From Nostocoides sp. Soil756 (GTDB lineage Bacteria > Actinomycetota > Actinomycetes > Actinomycetales > Dermatophilaceae), in the NCBI RefSeq assembly GCF_001428065.1, contig NZ_LMSE01000004.1, positions 489,704 through 553,703 of the forward strand: a stretch of DNA of 64,000 bases, read 5' to 3'. Below, one piece after another: positions 26,101-33,543 of the stretch. Position 1 is the first letter of the stretch. Each line of letters starts with the position of its first letter. The notes beneath the pieces were generated by a model. It worked only from the letters and a program-made list of their open reading frames with translations. It was not told where the DNA came from and made no database searches. Made by a program: the position numbers and the translations under genes.

Positions 26101-26174
26101 CGGCGACGCCGTCACCGTCGGCGACGCCGTCGGCCGCCCCCCCGTCGGCGACCGCGACGGCCAGTGCCGGCTAG
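23127..26174 (+). CDS. UPF0182 family membrane protein
   Basis: 1015 residues, corresponding to Rv3193c. The N-terminal third has about seven hydrophobic helices (residues 30-330), then a large predicted extracytoplasmic domain (RNIKATSAAFGLDRV, DPNVVAPTFRQLEGQRDYY and GDVAVQNTYSGGGGVSIGSF regions are typical). The C-terminus after about 930 is a Pro/Ser/Ala-rich tail. The GTG start follows GAGGAGAG. A TAGGTT element near 23072 could be its -10. The function is unknown despite wide conservation. Confidence 0.93.
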   Translation: MSRSEWFDGPDGPDEGAPRPGGADTGGGRPAAGRRRGPLVPTLLVLAGLAVVVGLVADLSTDVWWYESVGFRGVFVTELTTKTVIFAVAGLITAGAVAASLVIAYRTRPIYVPVTPAQQVLEQYRQAIEPLRRIALVVIPVVLGLLAGSGSMGAWRTYLLWANGGDFGTKDPQFGLDVGFFVFTLPWLNFLVSFVTVVLVLAFLAAAFTHYVYGGLQLPGRGPSTRAAYVHLGVLGALIALTRAASYWLDRYSLSTQKGGLITGITYTDANAVLPAKAILAVAAVMCAGFFLAAIWSRSWRLPITGVALLVVTAVVVGAIYPALIQSLKVGPSEKSLEAMYIGRNIKATSAAFGLDRVERIQNSVPETAPPTPALRAAAEDIPGVRIIDPNVVAPTFRQLEGQRDYYAFPDTLDVDRYTVDKRVEDAVVAVREISLDGLPDNQRNWINDHTVFTHGYGFYAAYGNQRTTEGDPVFFEGGGRSTLGTYEPRIYFGELSPTYSVVGAEKGAAPREFDYPGGSEGDVAVQNTYSGGGGVSIGSFVRRVAYAIKYREPNFLLSDAVNGQSRILDHRTPKERVARVAPWLQLDGNAYPAVVDGRVQWIVDGFTTSASYPNSRLVDLAEATSDSVARRSNVVQVRTGEINYIRNAVKATVDAEDGSIRLYGWDVNDPILKAWSKAFPGSVRPLSDISGSLMSHIRYPQDLIKVQRDLLNEYHVTDPGTFYSGSDKWRVPRDPSVAGQDQPVLFQSIALPGEKSASFSITTSFVPASNNEAGREILRGLLAVNADAGDQAGKPAESFGTLRLLEFGAAQPPGPGQVRNQIQNSTSRSQNPAEPLNLAQYITNNSGSGKQLTFGNLLTFPLAGRTFYVQPIYVQASGGSGSFPQNKITVALYGTNVAWGDTLEQAITGLFGEGSGGGGGGTPTTPTEPSAPTTSLEQQLSVAIGEIQSAYSAGQQALSKGDFAAYGEAQKALGDAIAKADAIAAQLGVPAATPSPSATPSAAPPSATATASAG

Positions 26175-26179
26175 CCGAT

Positions 26180-26209
26180 TTGAGTCAGGGCGCCCCTGTC
26201 GCGTACTGT
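26180..26209 (+). promoter_or_regulatory. Candidate promoter of tRNA-fMet
   Basis: TTGAGT (26180-26185), an 18-base spacer and TACTGT (26204-26209) lie about 43 bases upstream of the mature tRNA. Confidence 0.5.
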
Positions 26210-26251
26210 CGAGCCATACCGAGCACGGCCGCGAGGCTGTGACTCACTCGA

Positions 26252-26328
26252 CGCGGGGTGGAGCAGCTCGGTAGCTCGCCGGGCTCATAACCCGGAGGTC
26301 GCAGGTTCAAATCCTGCCCCCGCTACCA
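26252..26328 (+). tRNA. Initiator tRNA-Met (CAT)
   Basis: 77-base cloverleaf with encoded CCA. The anticodon loop is CTCATAA, with the three consecutive G:C pairs (GGG/CCC) in the anticodon stem that mark initiator tRNAs. The first acceptor pair is a mismatch (C1 opposite U72 here), as expected for a formyl-acceptor tRNA. The T arm GGTTCAAATCC is standard. Confidence 0.96.
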
Positions 26329-26352
26329 CGGTGCTCAGTTTGCGCCGGAAGG

Positions 26353-26378
26353 ACCCCCACCCTGTGGTGGGGGTTTTT
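26353..26378 (+). terminator. tRNA-fMet terminator
   Basis: A 9-bp perfect stem ACCCCCACC/GGTGGGGGT with loop CTGT, followed by a T-run, 25 bases after the tRNA. Confidence 0.85.
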
Positions 26379-26440
26379 CCATACTCGGCCACATATGGGG
26401 GCGTCGAGATCGTGGCTTCTTGCGCATTGTGGACCGTGCG

Positions 26441-26583
26441 CTACACCCGGCTGGTCACGACCCGACACGACGGGCAGCCGGCCTCGAGGGCGGGCGTGTC
26501 GATGAACACCTCCCGGGCCCGTCGAGGGCGCGGGTGACCGCGACAACGCGGTACTCGGGCAGGTTGACGCAGTAGCTGTGCAT
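26441..26583 (-). pseudogene. ISL3-like transposase N-terminal remnant
   Basis: On the minus strand, MHSYCVNLPEYRVVAVTRAL in one frame continues after a frameshift as REVFIDTPALEAGCPSCRVV, ending at a stop. The CPxC knuckle after a beta-rich start is the typical N-terminal zinc-binding region of ISL3-family transposases. Everything downstream is missing, so it is a dead fragment. It marks past insertion activity just beyond the tRNA. Confidence 0.6.
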
Positions 26584-26664
26584 GTGGGGCCTCCGGCGCT
26601 GTCGCGTGGGTTGTGCAGTTTCTCCGAACCTGTTGACGCGGACGATTTCCTCTGTCATCTTTCA

Positions 26665-26686
26665 CGCGGGCGGAAGCCCGCCCGCG
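26665..26686. repeat. Short GC hairpin
   Basis: CGCGGGCGG and CCGCCCGCG form a 9-bp perfect stem around AAGC, between the transposase remnant and the broken gene. Possibly a terminator; no T-run. Confidence 0.4.
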
Positions 26687-26700
26687 TTCTGGGGAGAACG

Positions 26701-27056
26701 AGTATCGGATGGGGGGGTTCGGCCATAGCCGTCTCTCGGGGCGGCGGTGGCTACGGAAGCATCTCCGGCGTCGACTACAACACGCTGGTGCTTAAGAGCT
26801 CGCTCAAGGACCCGTCCTTGACGGTCAGCGCATCTATGTCAGCGGGTACGCCAACTCCAGCTGCGACTTCAAGTTCGAGTCGGGTCGCCGCTCCGATGGG
26901 GGCTCCGGCTACGCCGCCATGGCAGACAAGACCGCTGACTCCTGCTACCCCTTGGGCGTGGCGCAGTACTCCTACCAGATGGAGCTGTGCCGCGACAAGC
27001 CGGCCGCCACGGACCCGTGCTCCGACGACAAGCGAGGCTGGCACGGTCTCAACTAG
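26701..27056 (+). pseudogene. Frameshifted gene, cysteine-containing exported-type protein
   Basis: Two frames read as one coherent protein. One frame carries GGGGYGSISGVDYNTLVLKS up to KDPSL near 26820. The other continues DGQRIYVSGYANSSCDFKFE and has further cysteines in DSCYPLG, ELCRDK and DPCSDDKRG, ending at TAG 27054-27056. No start codon with a signal peptide remains, and the joining region needs a shift near 26815. Four well-spaced Cys in a hydrophilic Gly/Ser-rich sequence suggest an exported protein. Not recognised. It immediately precedes the ABC operon. Confidence 0.4.
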
Positions 27057-27071
27057 AGTCACAACGCATTC

Positions 27072-27102
27072 GGGCCCGGCTGCCAGTCAGGCGGCCGGGC
27101 CC
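27072..27102 (+). terminator. Hairpin between the broken gene and the ABC operon
   Basis: GGGCCCGGCTGCC and GGCGGCCGGGCCC form a 13-bp stem with one mismatch and a 5-base loop, ending 20 bases before the ABC start. No T-run follows; it could be a terminator or a processing hairpin. Confidence 0.5.
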
Positions 27103-27122
27103 GAGTCGACGGAAGGGCGAGG

Positions 27123-27890
27123 ATGAGCAATCAGCTTCTGCGAGTGGATGCGTTGACCCACCGCTACGGTCGCGAACGGGGCCTGGACGGTGTCACTTTC
27201 GCGATTGACTCCGGGGTCGGCGCTCTCGTGGGGGTCAACGGCGCTGGCAAGTCCACGCTGCTGCGCATACTCGCCGGAGCTCAACGGCCGACGTCGGGAT
27301 CGGTCTCCCTGGCGGGGCTGAATCCCTTTGGAAGGGATCGAGCGGACGCCTTGTCGCGGGTCGGGCTCATGCCCCAGACCAGTGACTTTCCCAAGAACTT
27401 GACGGCACACGAGGTCGTGGCATCTATCGCGTGGTTCAAGGGTGTCTCCTCTCGGCAAGCCAAGACCCGGGCCGCCGAGGCCTTGGCCCGAGTTGGACTC
27501 GAGGACAGGGCCAACAGCCGTATGGGTCAGCTCTCTGGGGGCATGGCCAGGCGTGTGGCCTTGGCACAGGCCATCGTGTCGGAGCCCGACATCTTGCTGC
27601 TGGACGAACCGAGCACTGGACTGGACCCTGAGCAGAGGCGGGCCATGATCGCCTTGGTCAGGTCGCTTCCGGCGACGGTCGTCGTCTTCAGTAGCCATGT
27701 GATGGAAGACGTCGAGGACGTCGCCGCCGACGTCTTGATTCTTGACGCCGGCCGCCTCATCTACGAGAACTCGCTCGTCCAGTTGCAGGAACGGGGGGCA
27801 GCCGTGTCCACGCAGTCGGCTCCGGGTAGTCGCGCCGAAGTGGGCTTTCTTGACGTCCTCTCCGATTCGCGGGGCAGGGCCCGGGCGTGA
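27123..27890 (+). CDS. ABC transporter ATP-binding protein
   Basis: 255 residues. Walker A GVNGAGKST lies near 38-46, the Q-loop region in LMPQTSDF, the signature LSGGMARR near 138, Walker B DILLLDEPSTGLD and the H-loop SSH. It pairs with the downstream membrane proteins (GTGA overlap with the next gene) in a CcmA/NatA-type exporter layout. Codon use is less GC-biased than in flanking housekeeping genes, suggesting acquisition. The substrate is unknown; an exported peptide is one guess from the neighbouring broken Cys-containing gene. Confidence 0.9.
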   Translation: MSNQLLRVDALTHRYGRERGLDGVTFAIDSGVGALVGVNGAGKSTLLRILAGAQRPTSGSVSLAGLNPFGRDRADALSRVGLMPQTSDFPKNLTAHEVVASIAWFKGVSSRQAKTRAAEALARVGLEDRANSRMGQLSGGMARRVALAQAIVSEPDILLLDEPSTGLDPEQRRAMIALVRSLPATVVVFSSHVMEDVEDVAADVLILDAGRLIYENSLVQLQERGAAVSTQSAPGSRAEVGFLDVLSDSRGRARA

Positions 27891-29083
27891 CGGTTCTGAT
27901 CTGGGCCAAGAGGGGCCTTGGCTTCTTTGTCTTTACGTTGCTCATTGGCTTCGTGTTGTGGACGTCCATCACCGCACGCCCTTGGCAGCTGGAGTTCGAC
28001 TGGGCGGCGCGGTACGGCGCGGCGTATGTCTACCTCATTGCTCCTCTGCTGGCTGCCGCAGTTTCCTTCGACGTGGGTCGGCGCGCGCGCCCCGAGATGA
28101 CACTCATGGGTGCAACTGCACGGCGCGGTCTCATGGCCTTCATGGCCCCAGCGCTGGCGGCGCTGGGGTGGGCGGTGCTGGCAGCGGTGGGCGGCTGGGG
28201 TGTGATGGCAGCCATCACGACTTTCTCCGGCGGGCTCGCGCCACGCGACCCGTGGATCTTTGTCGAGACGCTCTCCAGCTTGGCTGCGGCCGCAGCGGTC
28301 GGGATGCTCTTGGGCCTCTTGGTCGAGGGCATCCTGGCGGTCGCGGTCTCTGCAGGCGCTGTGCTCGTGGCCGCAACCGTCACCAGTGGCCATGGCGCCA
28401 ACCTCTTTCAGGTCGCCACCAGCTCTGGAACCCTGGTCGGCATCGAACGCACTCCACAGCGAGCGATCGCGACGGTGGTGTGCCACCTGACACTTGTCGC
28501 CGTAGCTGCGGCTTGTGTCGCTGCACGTCAGCGCGCCCACCCCCTGAGCACGCCGTGGTTGCTCACCGCCGCCGTGGCGGCGCTCGTGCCGGTGGTTACC
28601 GCGATGGTGTGGCCCTACTCCGCCAGCGAGTACCGGCCGTCCGGAGAACTTCAAGCGTGCGTGGGCTCGCAAGTGCGGGTGTGTGGCCCCAGTTCCGCCA
28701 AGCCGCTGCTGCTGATGGCGGCCACCGACTTGCAGCAGGCAACAACGAAGTTGCGCCCGTCAGGGCTGCCCCTCCCTGAATCGTTCGCCATCGCACGCGG
28801 TTCCGCCGCCGAGCGGCTCCCGCGGGACCAGACACTCCTCGATTTGGACTCCTCGCAACTCGTCGAGGGGCATCTACCCAGCAGCACCATCGCGAGCGCC
28901 CTTGCGACACCACGCCTGTGCCGCGGCTTTTACTCCAGCCAAGAGGCACCCGCACTCATCGAGCGAGTGAGGGTCGTCTCTGAGTGGTTGACCAGCGCCT
29001 TTGCGGACCAGTCCTCGCCCGGCCCGGCCCCCGAGGTTGTGGTCTCGTCCTTTGCCGTCCTGTCCCAGTGCCCGCAGAAGTAG
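27887..29083 (+). CDS. ABC-2-type membrane protein with outer domain
   Basis: 398 residues. Six hydrophobic helices occupy about 1-245, and the C-terminal 150 residues are hydrophilic and probably outside, with two cysteines close together (ACVGSQVRVCG) and two more near the end (LCRGF, SQCPQK). It begins in the stop codon of the ATPase gene. It resembles actinobacterial ABC permeases with a cysteine-containing external domain, but no named family can be assured. Confidence 0.75.
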   Translation: MTVLIWAKRGLGFFVFTLLIGFVLWTSITARPWQLEFDWAARYGAAYVYLIAPLLAAAVSFDVGRRARPEMTLMGATARRGLMAFMAPALAALGWAVLAAVGGWGVMAAITTFSGGLAPRDPWIFVETLSSLAAAAAVGMLLGLLVEGILAVAVSAGAVLVAATVTSGHGANLFQVATSSGTLVGIERTPQRAIATVVCHLTLVAVAAACVAARQRAHPLSTPWLLTAAVAALVPVVTAMVWPYSASEYRPSGELQACVGSQVRVCGPSSAKPLLLMAATDLQQATTKLRPSGLPLPESFAIARGSAAERLPRDQTLLDLDSSQLVEGHLPSSTIASALATPRLCRGFYSSQEAPALIERVRVVSEWLTSAFADQSSPGPAPEVVVSSFAVLSQCPQK

Positions 29084-29089
29084 GCTCAG

Positions 29090-29644
29090 GTGTATCCCCT
29101 GCTCAGCGCCGCCAAGTCGAGCGGTCTTCGCGCGGTGGTGGTTTTGGGTGTTGCACTGGCCGCGGTCTTGGCAGTGACCGCCAGCGACACTGTGGGTATC
29201 GCCGGTGCCCCGGTACGCTCGAGATGGTTCGTTCTGTTGGCCATGGCTGTCGTGTGTACCGTGCCTTTGACCCCAAGGTTTATGCCAGTCGAGCTCGGTC
29301 TCGCACATCCGCTCAGGTGCTTCGCAACGCGGCTGGTGGTTGCTGCGGTCCCTTTCGGGCTGGGGCTGGGAGCCTGTCTAACCACCGCTCAGAACGACGA
29401 CGCGGTGCGTTGGTGGTTCGTCCTTCTCGTGGCGTCGAGCATCCTTGTGTCCGCGTTCGCGCCTGAGGCGGGATGGTTCGCCTGTTTGGGACTCGGGAGC
29501 GTCTCGATACTGGTAGACCACGTGTCGGCCACTCTGCCAGTGACCAATCTGGTGACGAAGGGCGGAGCGCCGGTCGCTTTCGTCACCTTGGCGGCGGCGA
29601 GCGCCCTGTACCTCGCACGCGGTGGCCGGCCCGCTTCGAAGTAG
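29090..29644 (+). CDS. Membrane protein of the ABC operon
   Basis: 184 residues with five or six hydrophobic helices and short loops. It starts with GTG seven bases after the preceding gene, so it is probably the second membrane component. No conserved motif is recognised. Codon usage matches the two preceding genes. Confidence 0.65.
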   Translation: MYPLLSAAKSSGLRAVVVLGVALAAVLAVTASDTVGIAGAPVRSRWFVLLAMAVVCTVPLTPRFMPVELGLAHPLRCFATRLVVAAVPFGLGLGACLTTAQNDDAVRWWFVLLVASSILVSAFAPEAGWFACLGLGSVSILVDHVSATLPVTNLVTKGGAPVAFVTLAAASALYLARGGRPASK

Positions 29645-29791
29645 CTGCGCACTCTGGGCTGACCTACCTCGAGCGCAGCAGGCGCCGAGCGAGCCTCCCG
29701 GGCGCACCACCACATCTGGAAACCAAACCGGGGGGCAGGTCAGGTTGTCACCTACCGGTGCAGCAGTGCCCAGGGCGCGCCCGCCCGCGTC

Positions 29792-32425
29792 TCAGGGCGT
29801 CACCTCGATGACGCCGTGGGCGCCGCGCTCGGCGTCGACCATGACGTGGTTGACGAGGGGGTAGCGCCCGGGCTCGTCGAAGACCATCTCGACGAACCCG
29901 CCTTGGGCGGCCGCCAAGGCCAGGGCCTGCGAACCGCCGGTGCGCGACGGTCCTCGCGCCGAGCCGAGCAGCCAGTCACCCTCCATCCAGGTGCGGTCGA
30001 ACTGTGCGCCGACGACGTGGAACGACAGGGGGCGGTCGGGACCGGCGTCCAGCAGCCAGATCCGCACCCGCTCGCCGACCTTCACCCGCAGCGGGGCGTG
30101 GTCGTAGGCGTTCCGGTAGCCGTTGAAGACCACGGCGTCGGGCTTCTCGGCCAGCAGCTTGTCCATGTCGACCGGGCCGCTCTGGGGGCCGTAGTAGTGC
30201 TCGGACTGCACCAGGACGAAGGACCGGTCGACCGCCGGCAGGTCGGGAGGGTCGATCACGACCGCGCCGAACAGCCCGTTGGCGATGTGGGCGCTCATCG
30301 GCGCGGACGAGCAGTGGTACAGCCAGATTCCGGCCCGGTGGGCGGTGAACCGGTAGGTGAGTGACTTCCCGGGTGGGATCGTCACCATCACCTCATCGGG
30401 GGCGCGCTGGCCGGCGTGGAAGTCGATGGAGTGGCCCAGCGTCCCGTGGTTGACGAGCTGGATGACGAAGGTGTCCCCGACCCGCCCGTGCAGGGTGGGT
30501 CCGGGGGAGGAGCCGTTGTAAGTCCACATCTGCTGGGTGACCCCGGGGGCGACCTCCATGACCTGCTCGGTGATGGTGAAGGTGCGGTGGTGCACCCGGC
30601 CCGGCTCCACCGGTGGCAGCGCGGGGTCGGGGATGACGGTGTCATGGGCCGGCTCGCCCGTCACCATCTCGTGGCCGGTATGGGCGCCCACGGTCGGCGC
30701 GGAGGCCTCCGGTGTCGTGGAGGGGGCGGCGGCGGCCGGCCGCGCGCCGACGGCCTCGATCGCCAGCACCATGCCCATCTGCCGGTGCCCGACGACGGAG
30801 CACCAGCCGTCGAGGTTGCGCCCGATCACCCCGGCGTCGAGCACCGCGGACTCCCCGGGCGCGAGCCGTCCGGTGTCGTGGCCGGTCTCGAGCACGAGGT
30901 CGTGGACATCGGTCCGGTCGGTGTTCTCGACCGTGATCACCAGCCGGTCGCCGACCGGCACCCGGATGCGCGAGGGGGTGAAGCGCATGTCCTTGGCCTC
31001 GACCGTGACGACGGTGGTGTGCCCGGTCGCGGTGACTCCGTCGGCCGCCGACGTCGGCGCCGCCCGCAGGCCGGCCGGGTCCAGCGAACCACCGAACGCC
31101 ACCGCGGCCATGACCAGGGCGAGCCCGACGACGGCCAGGCCGGTGGTCTGGCCCGGGGGACGGGGGCCGGCCTCGCGGGGTTCGGAGGGCGTCGTCCGAC
31201 GACGCCGGCTCGCGCGCACCAGGATCGGGACGAACGAGGCCAGCGCGGCCAGCACGAGCACGGACGAGACGACGCGCACCAGGCTCGGGACCGGGAGCAC
31301 GCAGACGAGGAGGCCCAGGTTGGTCAGGCTCACGCGCAGAGCACCCCCTGCGTCCAGGTCGCGGTTGGTGGCGCGGACGGCGGCCGGCCCGCCCCCCATG
31401 ACGACCGCGATGAGGTAGGAGGTGGCACCGAGCAGCACCTGGGCCACGAAGCCGGCGGCGAGGTAGGGCGTGAGCCGTTCGGTGGACTCCCCGATGTCGA
31501 GCCACGAGCCGGCGTGCGACACCTGCCACGACATCATCACGACGAGGGCCGACAGCAGGCCGAGCAGCCACGCCATGCCGGCGAGCAGCGACCACGCCGG
31601 GAAGGAGGTGGGGGGCTTGCTGCGGGCGGCACGGACCAGCGGCCACGTCACGAGCGAGGCGCCGACGACGTAGACCAGCAGCCCGGCGGGGACCAGGAGC
31701 ACGACGTCGGCCCAGGCCGCGGTGACCACCAGGGCGATGCCGGCGAGCAGCACGGGCAGAGCCTGTCGGGCGCGTTTCTCCGCGCCCTCGACGATGCGGG
31801 TGCGCAGCATCGTCGGGCCGAGGGTGACCACGGTGCCGAGCACGGTCAGGCCGATCCAGCCGAGCAGGTTGACCGCGATGTGGGCGAGCTGCACTCGGGT
31901 GTGGAGAGGCTCGCCCGGATCGGCCGCGAGCACCGTGCCCAGCGTGACACCGACCAGGAGGAGAGCGCCGGCGGCGATGTAGAACCAGACCGTGCTGGAG
32001 AAGCGGGAGGCGAAGCCGGTGCGCAGACCCCGCACGAGGCCCACCACGTGCCAGCCGACCGCGACCGCGATACCCACGGCGCCGACGACCACCAGCCACC
32101 AGAGGGATCCCGGCACCCCGGTGGCCACGAGCGGCACGCCGAGGTTGAACAGGAGCAGGCGTCGGGACTGCACGCGTCGCGGGGTGGGCGGCAGCCGCAC
32201 CAGAGTGTCGGCGAAGTAGCGGCTCCACACCAGGATCGAGTGGCCCGCGGCGCCGAGAACGAGCAGGTGGATCATCAGCCAGCGCGGTGCGGGCACAGAG
32301 GTGTGGGCGAGCGACACGACGACCACGCCGAGCAGCCAGAACACCACGGGCAGGTCGCGCAGCGGCCAGAAGCCACGCGAGCCCCTCTCGACCTCCGCTG
32401 CAGCGGTGGGGACCGTGATCCTCAC
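29792..32425 (-). CDS. Membrane-fused copper nitrite reductase-like oxidase
   Basis: 877 residues in three parts. Residues 1-430 are a many-helix membrane domain. A cupredoxin at about 465-575 has a complete type-1 site (VHDL, then WCSVVGHRQMGM). A two-domain multicopper oxidase of NirK type follows at about 620-877. In the NirK part, HSIDFH supplies the first His ligands and the catalytic Asp, LYHCSSAPMSAH the bridging His-Cys and type-1 His, SFHVVGAQ the catalytic His and NHVMVDAERGAH the last type-2 His. The axial type-1 Met appears replaced by Leu (ANGLFG). Probable role: reduction of nitrite to NO outside the membrane. Overlaps the next gene upstream by four bases. Confidence 0.8.
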   Translation of the reverse strand: MRITVPTAAAEVERGSRGFWPLRDLPVVFWLLGVVVVSLAHTSVPAPRWLMIHLLVLGAAGHSILVWSRYFADTLVRLPPTPRRVQSRRLLLFNLGVPLVATGVPGSLWWLVVVGAVGIAVAVGWHVVGLVRGLRTGFASRFSSTVWFYIAAGALLLVGVTLGTVLAADPGEPLHTRVQLAHIAVNLLGWIGLTVLGTVVTLGPTMLRTRIVEGAEKRARQALPVLLAGIALVVTAAWADVVLLVPAGLLVYVVGASLVTWPLVRAARSKPPTSFPAWSLLAGMAWLLGLLSALVVMMSWQVSHAGSWLDIGESTERLTPYLAAGFVAQVLLGATSYLIAVVMGGGPAAVRATNRDLDAGGALRVSLTNLGLLVCVLPVPSLVRVVSSVLVLAALASFVPILVRASRRRRTTPSEPREAGPRPPGQTTGLAVVGLALVMAAVAFGGSLDPAGLRAAPTSAADGVTATGHTTVVTVEAKDMRFTPSRIRVPVGDRLVITVENTDRTDVHDLVLETGHDTGRLAPGESAVLDAGVIGRNLDGWCSVVGHRQMGMVLAIEAVGARPAAAAPSTTPEASAPTVGAHTGHEMVTGEPAHDTVIPDPALPPVEPGRVHHRTFTITEQVMEVAPGVTQQMWTYNGSSPGPTLHGRVGDTFVIQLVNHGTLGHSIDFHAGQRAPDEVMVTIPPGKSLTYRFTAHRAGIWLYHCSSAPMSAHIANGLFGAVVIDPPDLPAVDRSFVLVQSEHYYGPQSGPVDMDKLLAEKPDAVVFNGYRNAYDHAPLRVKVGERVRIWLLDAGPDRPLSFHVVGAQFDRTWMEGDWLLGSARGPSRTGGSQALALAAAQGGFVEMVFDEPGRYPLVNHVMVDAERGAHGVIEVTP

Positions 32426-33543
32426 GAGGACGCCACCGTCACGCGGGCCCTGGATGTCCGCGCCGGCCGGGCGGGAACGCCGCGCACGGCGCTGCCGACC
32501 GCCACGACGAGGAACAGCAGCAGCGCGATCGCGTTGCCGGCGCCCCCGATGCGGCGGGCCTGCTCACTGCCCAGGGCGTCCCCGCCCCAGAGTCGCAGGA
32601 CCAGGGAGAGCTGCAGCAGGGCCCAGGGGCCGTACATCGCCGCGCGGTAGGGCAGCGGCACCCGGGTCACGGCGGGCAGGATCGAGGAGGCGTGGGCCAT
32701 GATCATCGAGATCGTGAAACCGAGGAAGACGGCGTGCACCACGGCGTCGTAGGTCGCTCCTCCCACGGTGGGCCCGGCGAGCAGCCAGACGGCCCCGGCG
32801 ACGACCAGCCAGGCCTGCCCGGCCAGCATGCAGGCCGCGGCGAAGCGGGGCAGCCCCGAGCTCCTCACCGTGCGGCGCGCGACGTCGTGACGCGCCAGCC
32901 ACGCCGCCAGCGCGAGAAGGGCGGCACCCAGGAGCGGGGTGCCGACGGTCGGCCACAGGGTGGCCGCCACGATGCCGTTCGCCAGCCCGCTGCTCAGGAG
33001 GACGAGGTCGCGCCCCGCCGTCGGCGGCATGGCCAGGCGCGCCAGCTCGAGGCGCTCGCCGCCGATGGTCAGGATGACGAACCCGGCCAGCCAGGGGAGG
33101 GCCTGGGAGGTGTCCGCACCGCCACGCCAGAGCAGCGCACCGCCGAGCGCGCACACGGCGCCCAGGGCGGAGACCAGGACCGCGTCGTCACGGGTGCGCC
33201 GCCAGAGCGGGACGTAGACCAGGCACAGGGCGAGCGAGCCGGCCGTGAGCAGGACGGCGCCGACCGCTCGGGTGGCCTCGGGGACGACGAGCAGGGCGGC
33301 GAGGCCCAGCAGCGCGGGCGCCAGGTATCCGACGGGCCGACCGAGGGCGACCGCTCGCTCCAGAGCGACGAGGGTGCCGACGAAACCGAACACCATCAGG
33401 ACCCCGTGGACCTCACCGAGGAGGGCCGCGTCCACCGGCGGCCACGCATCCAGCAGGCCGAGCCCGGCGTCCATGCCGACCAGCAGCGCAAGACCCGCAG
33501 GGAGCACGAACAGAGTGCGCACCGCCGGCCGCCGTGCCCTCAT
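32422..33543 (-). CDS. NnrS-like membrane protein
   Basis: 373 residues, about eleven hydrophobic helices. Conserved-looking His in EVHGVLMVFGFVGTLVALER near the N-terminus and HAVFLGFTISMIMAHASSILP near 270 resemble the NnrS/haem-copper-like family tied to nitric oxide tolerance and denitrification. Overlaps the regulator gene upstream and the copper oxidase gene downstream by four bases each, so the three form one operon. Confidence 0.75.
   Translation of the reverse strand: MRARRPAVRTLFVLPAGLALLVGMDAGLGLLDAWPPVDAALLGEVHGVLMVFGFVGTLVALERAVALGRPVGYLAPALLGLAALLVVPEATRAVGAVLLTAGSLALCLVYVPLWRRTRDDAVLVSALGAVCALGGALLWRGGADTSQALPWLAGFVILTIGGERLELARLAMPPTAGRDLVLLSSGLANGIVAATLWPTVGTPLLGAALLALAAWLARHDVARRTVRSSGLPRFAAACMLAGQAWLVVAGAVWLLAGPTVGGATYDAVVHAVFLGFTISMIMAHASSILPAVTRVPLPYRAAMYGPWALLQLSLVLRLWGGDALGSEQARRIGGAGNAIALLLFLVVAVGSAVRGVPARPARTSRARVTVASS

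Noticed and set aside
26701-27056. Lactococcin 972-type bacteriocin
   Set aside because: The sequence lacks that family's conserved motifs and the partner membrane protein is much smaller than the usual one; only a loose analogy of layout remains.
26252-29791. tRNA-fMet as an integration attachment site with a duplicated 3' end
   Set aside because: No repeat of the tRNA 3' end was seen near the far side of the low-GC segment, and no integrase gene is present.
29645-29791. Possible gene between the ABC operon and the copper oxidase
   Set aside because: The 147 bases hold no ORF with a ribosome binding site and no clear hairpin with a T-run.
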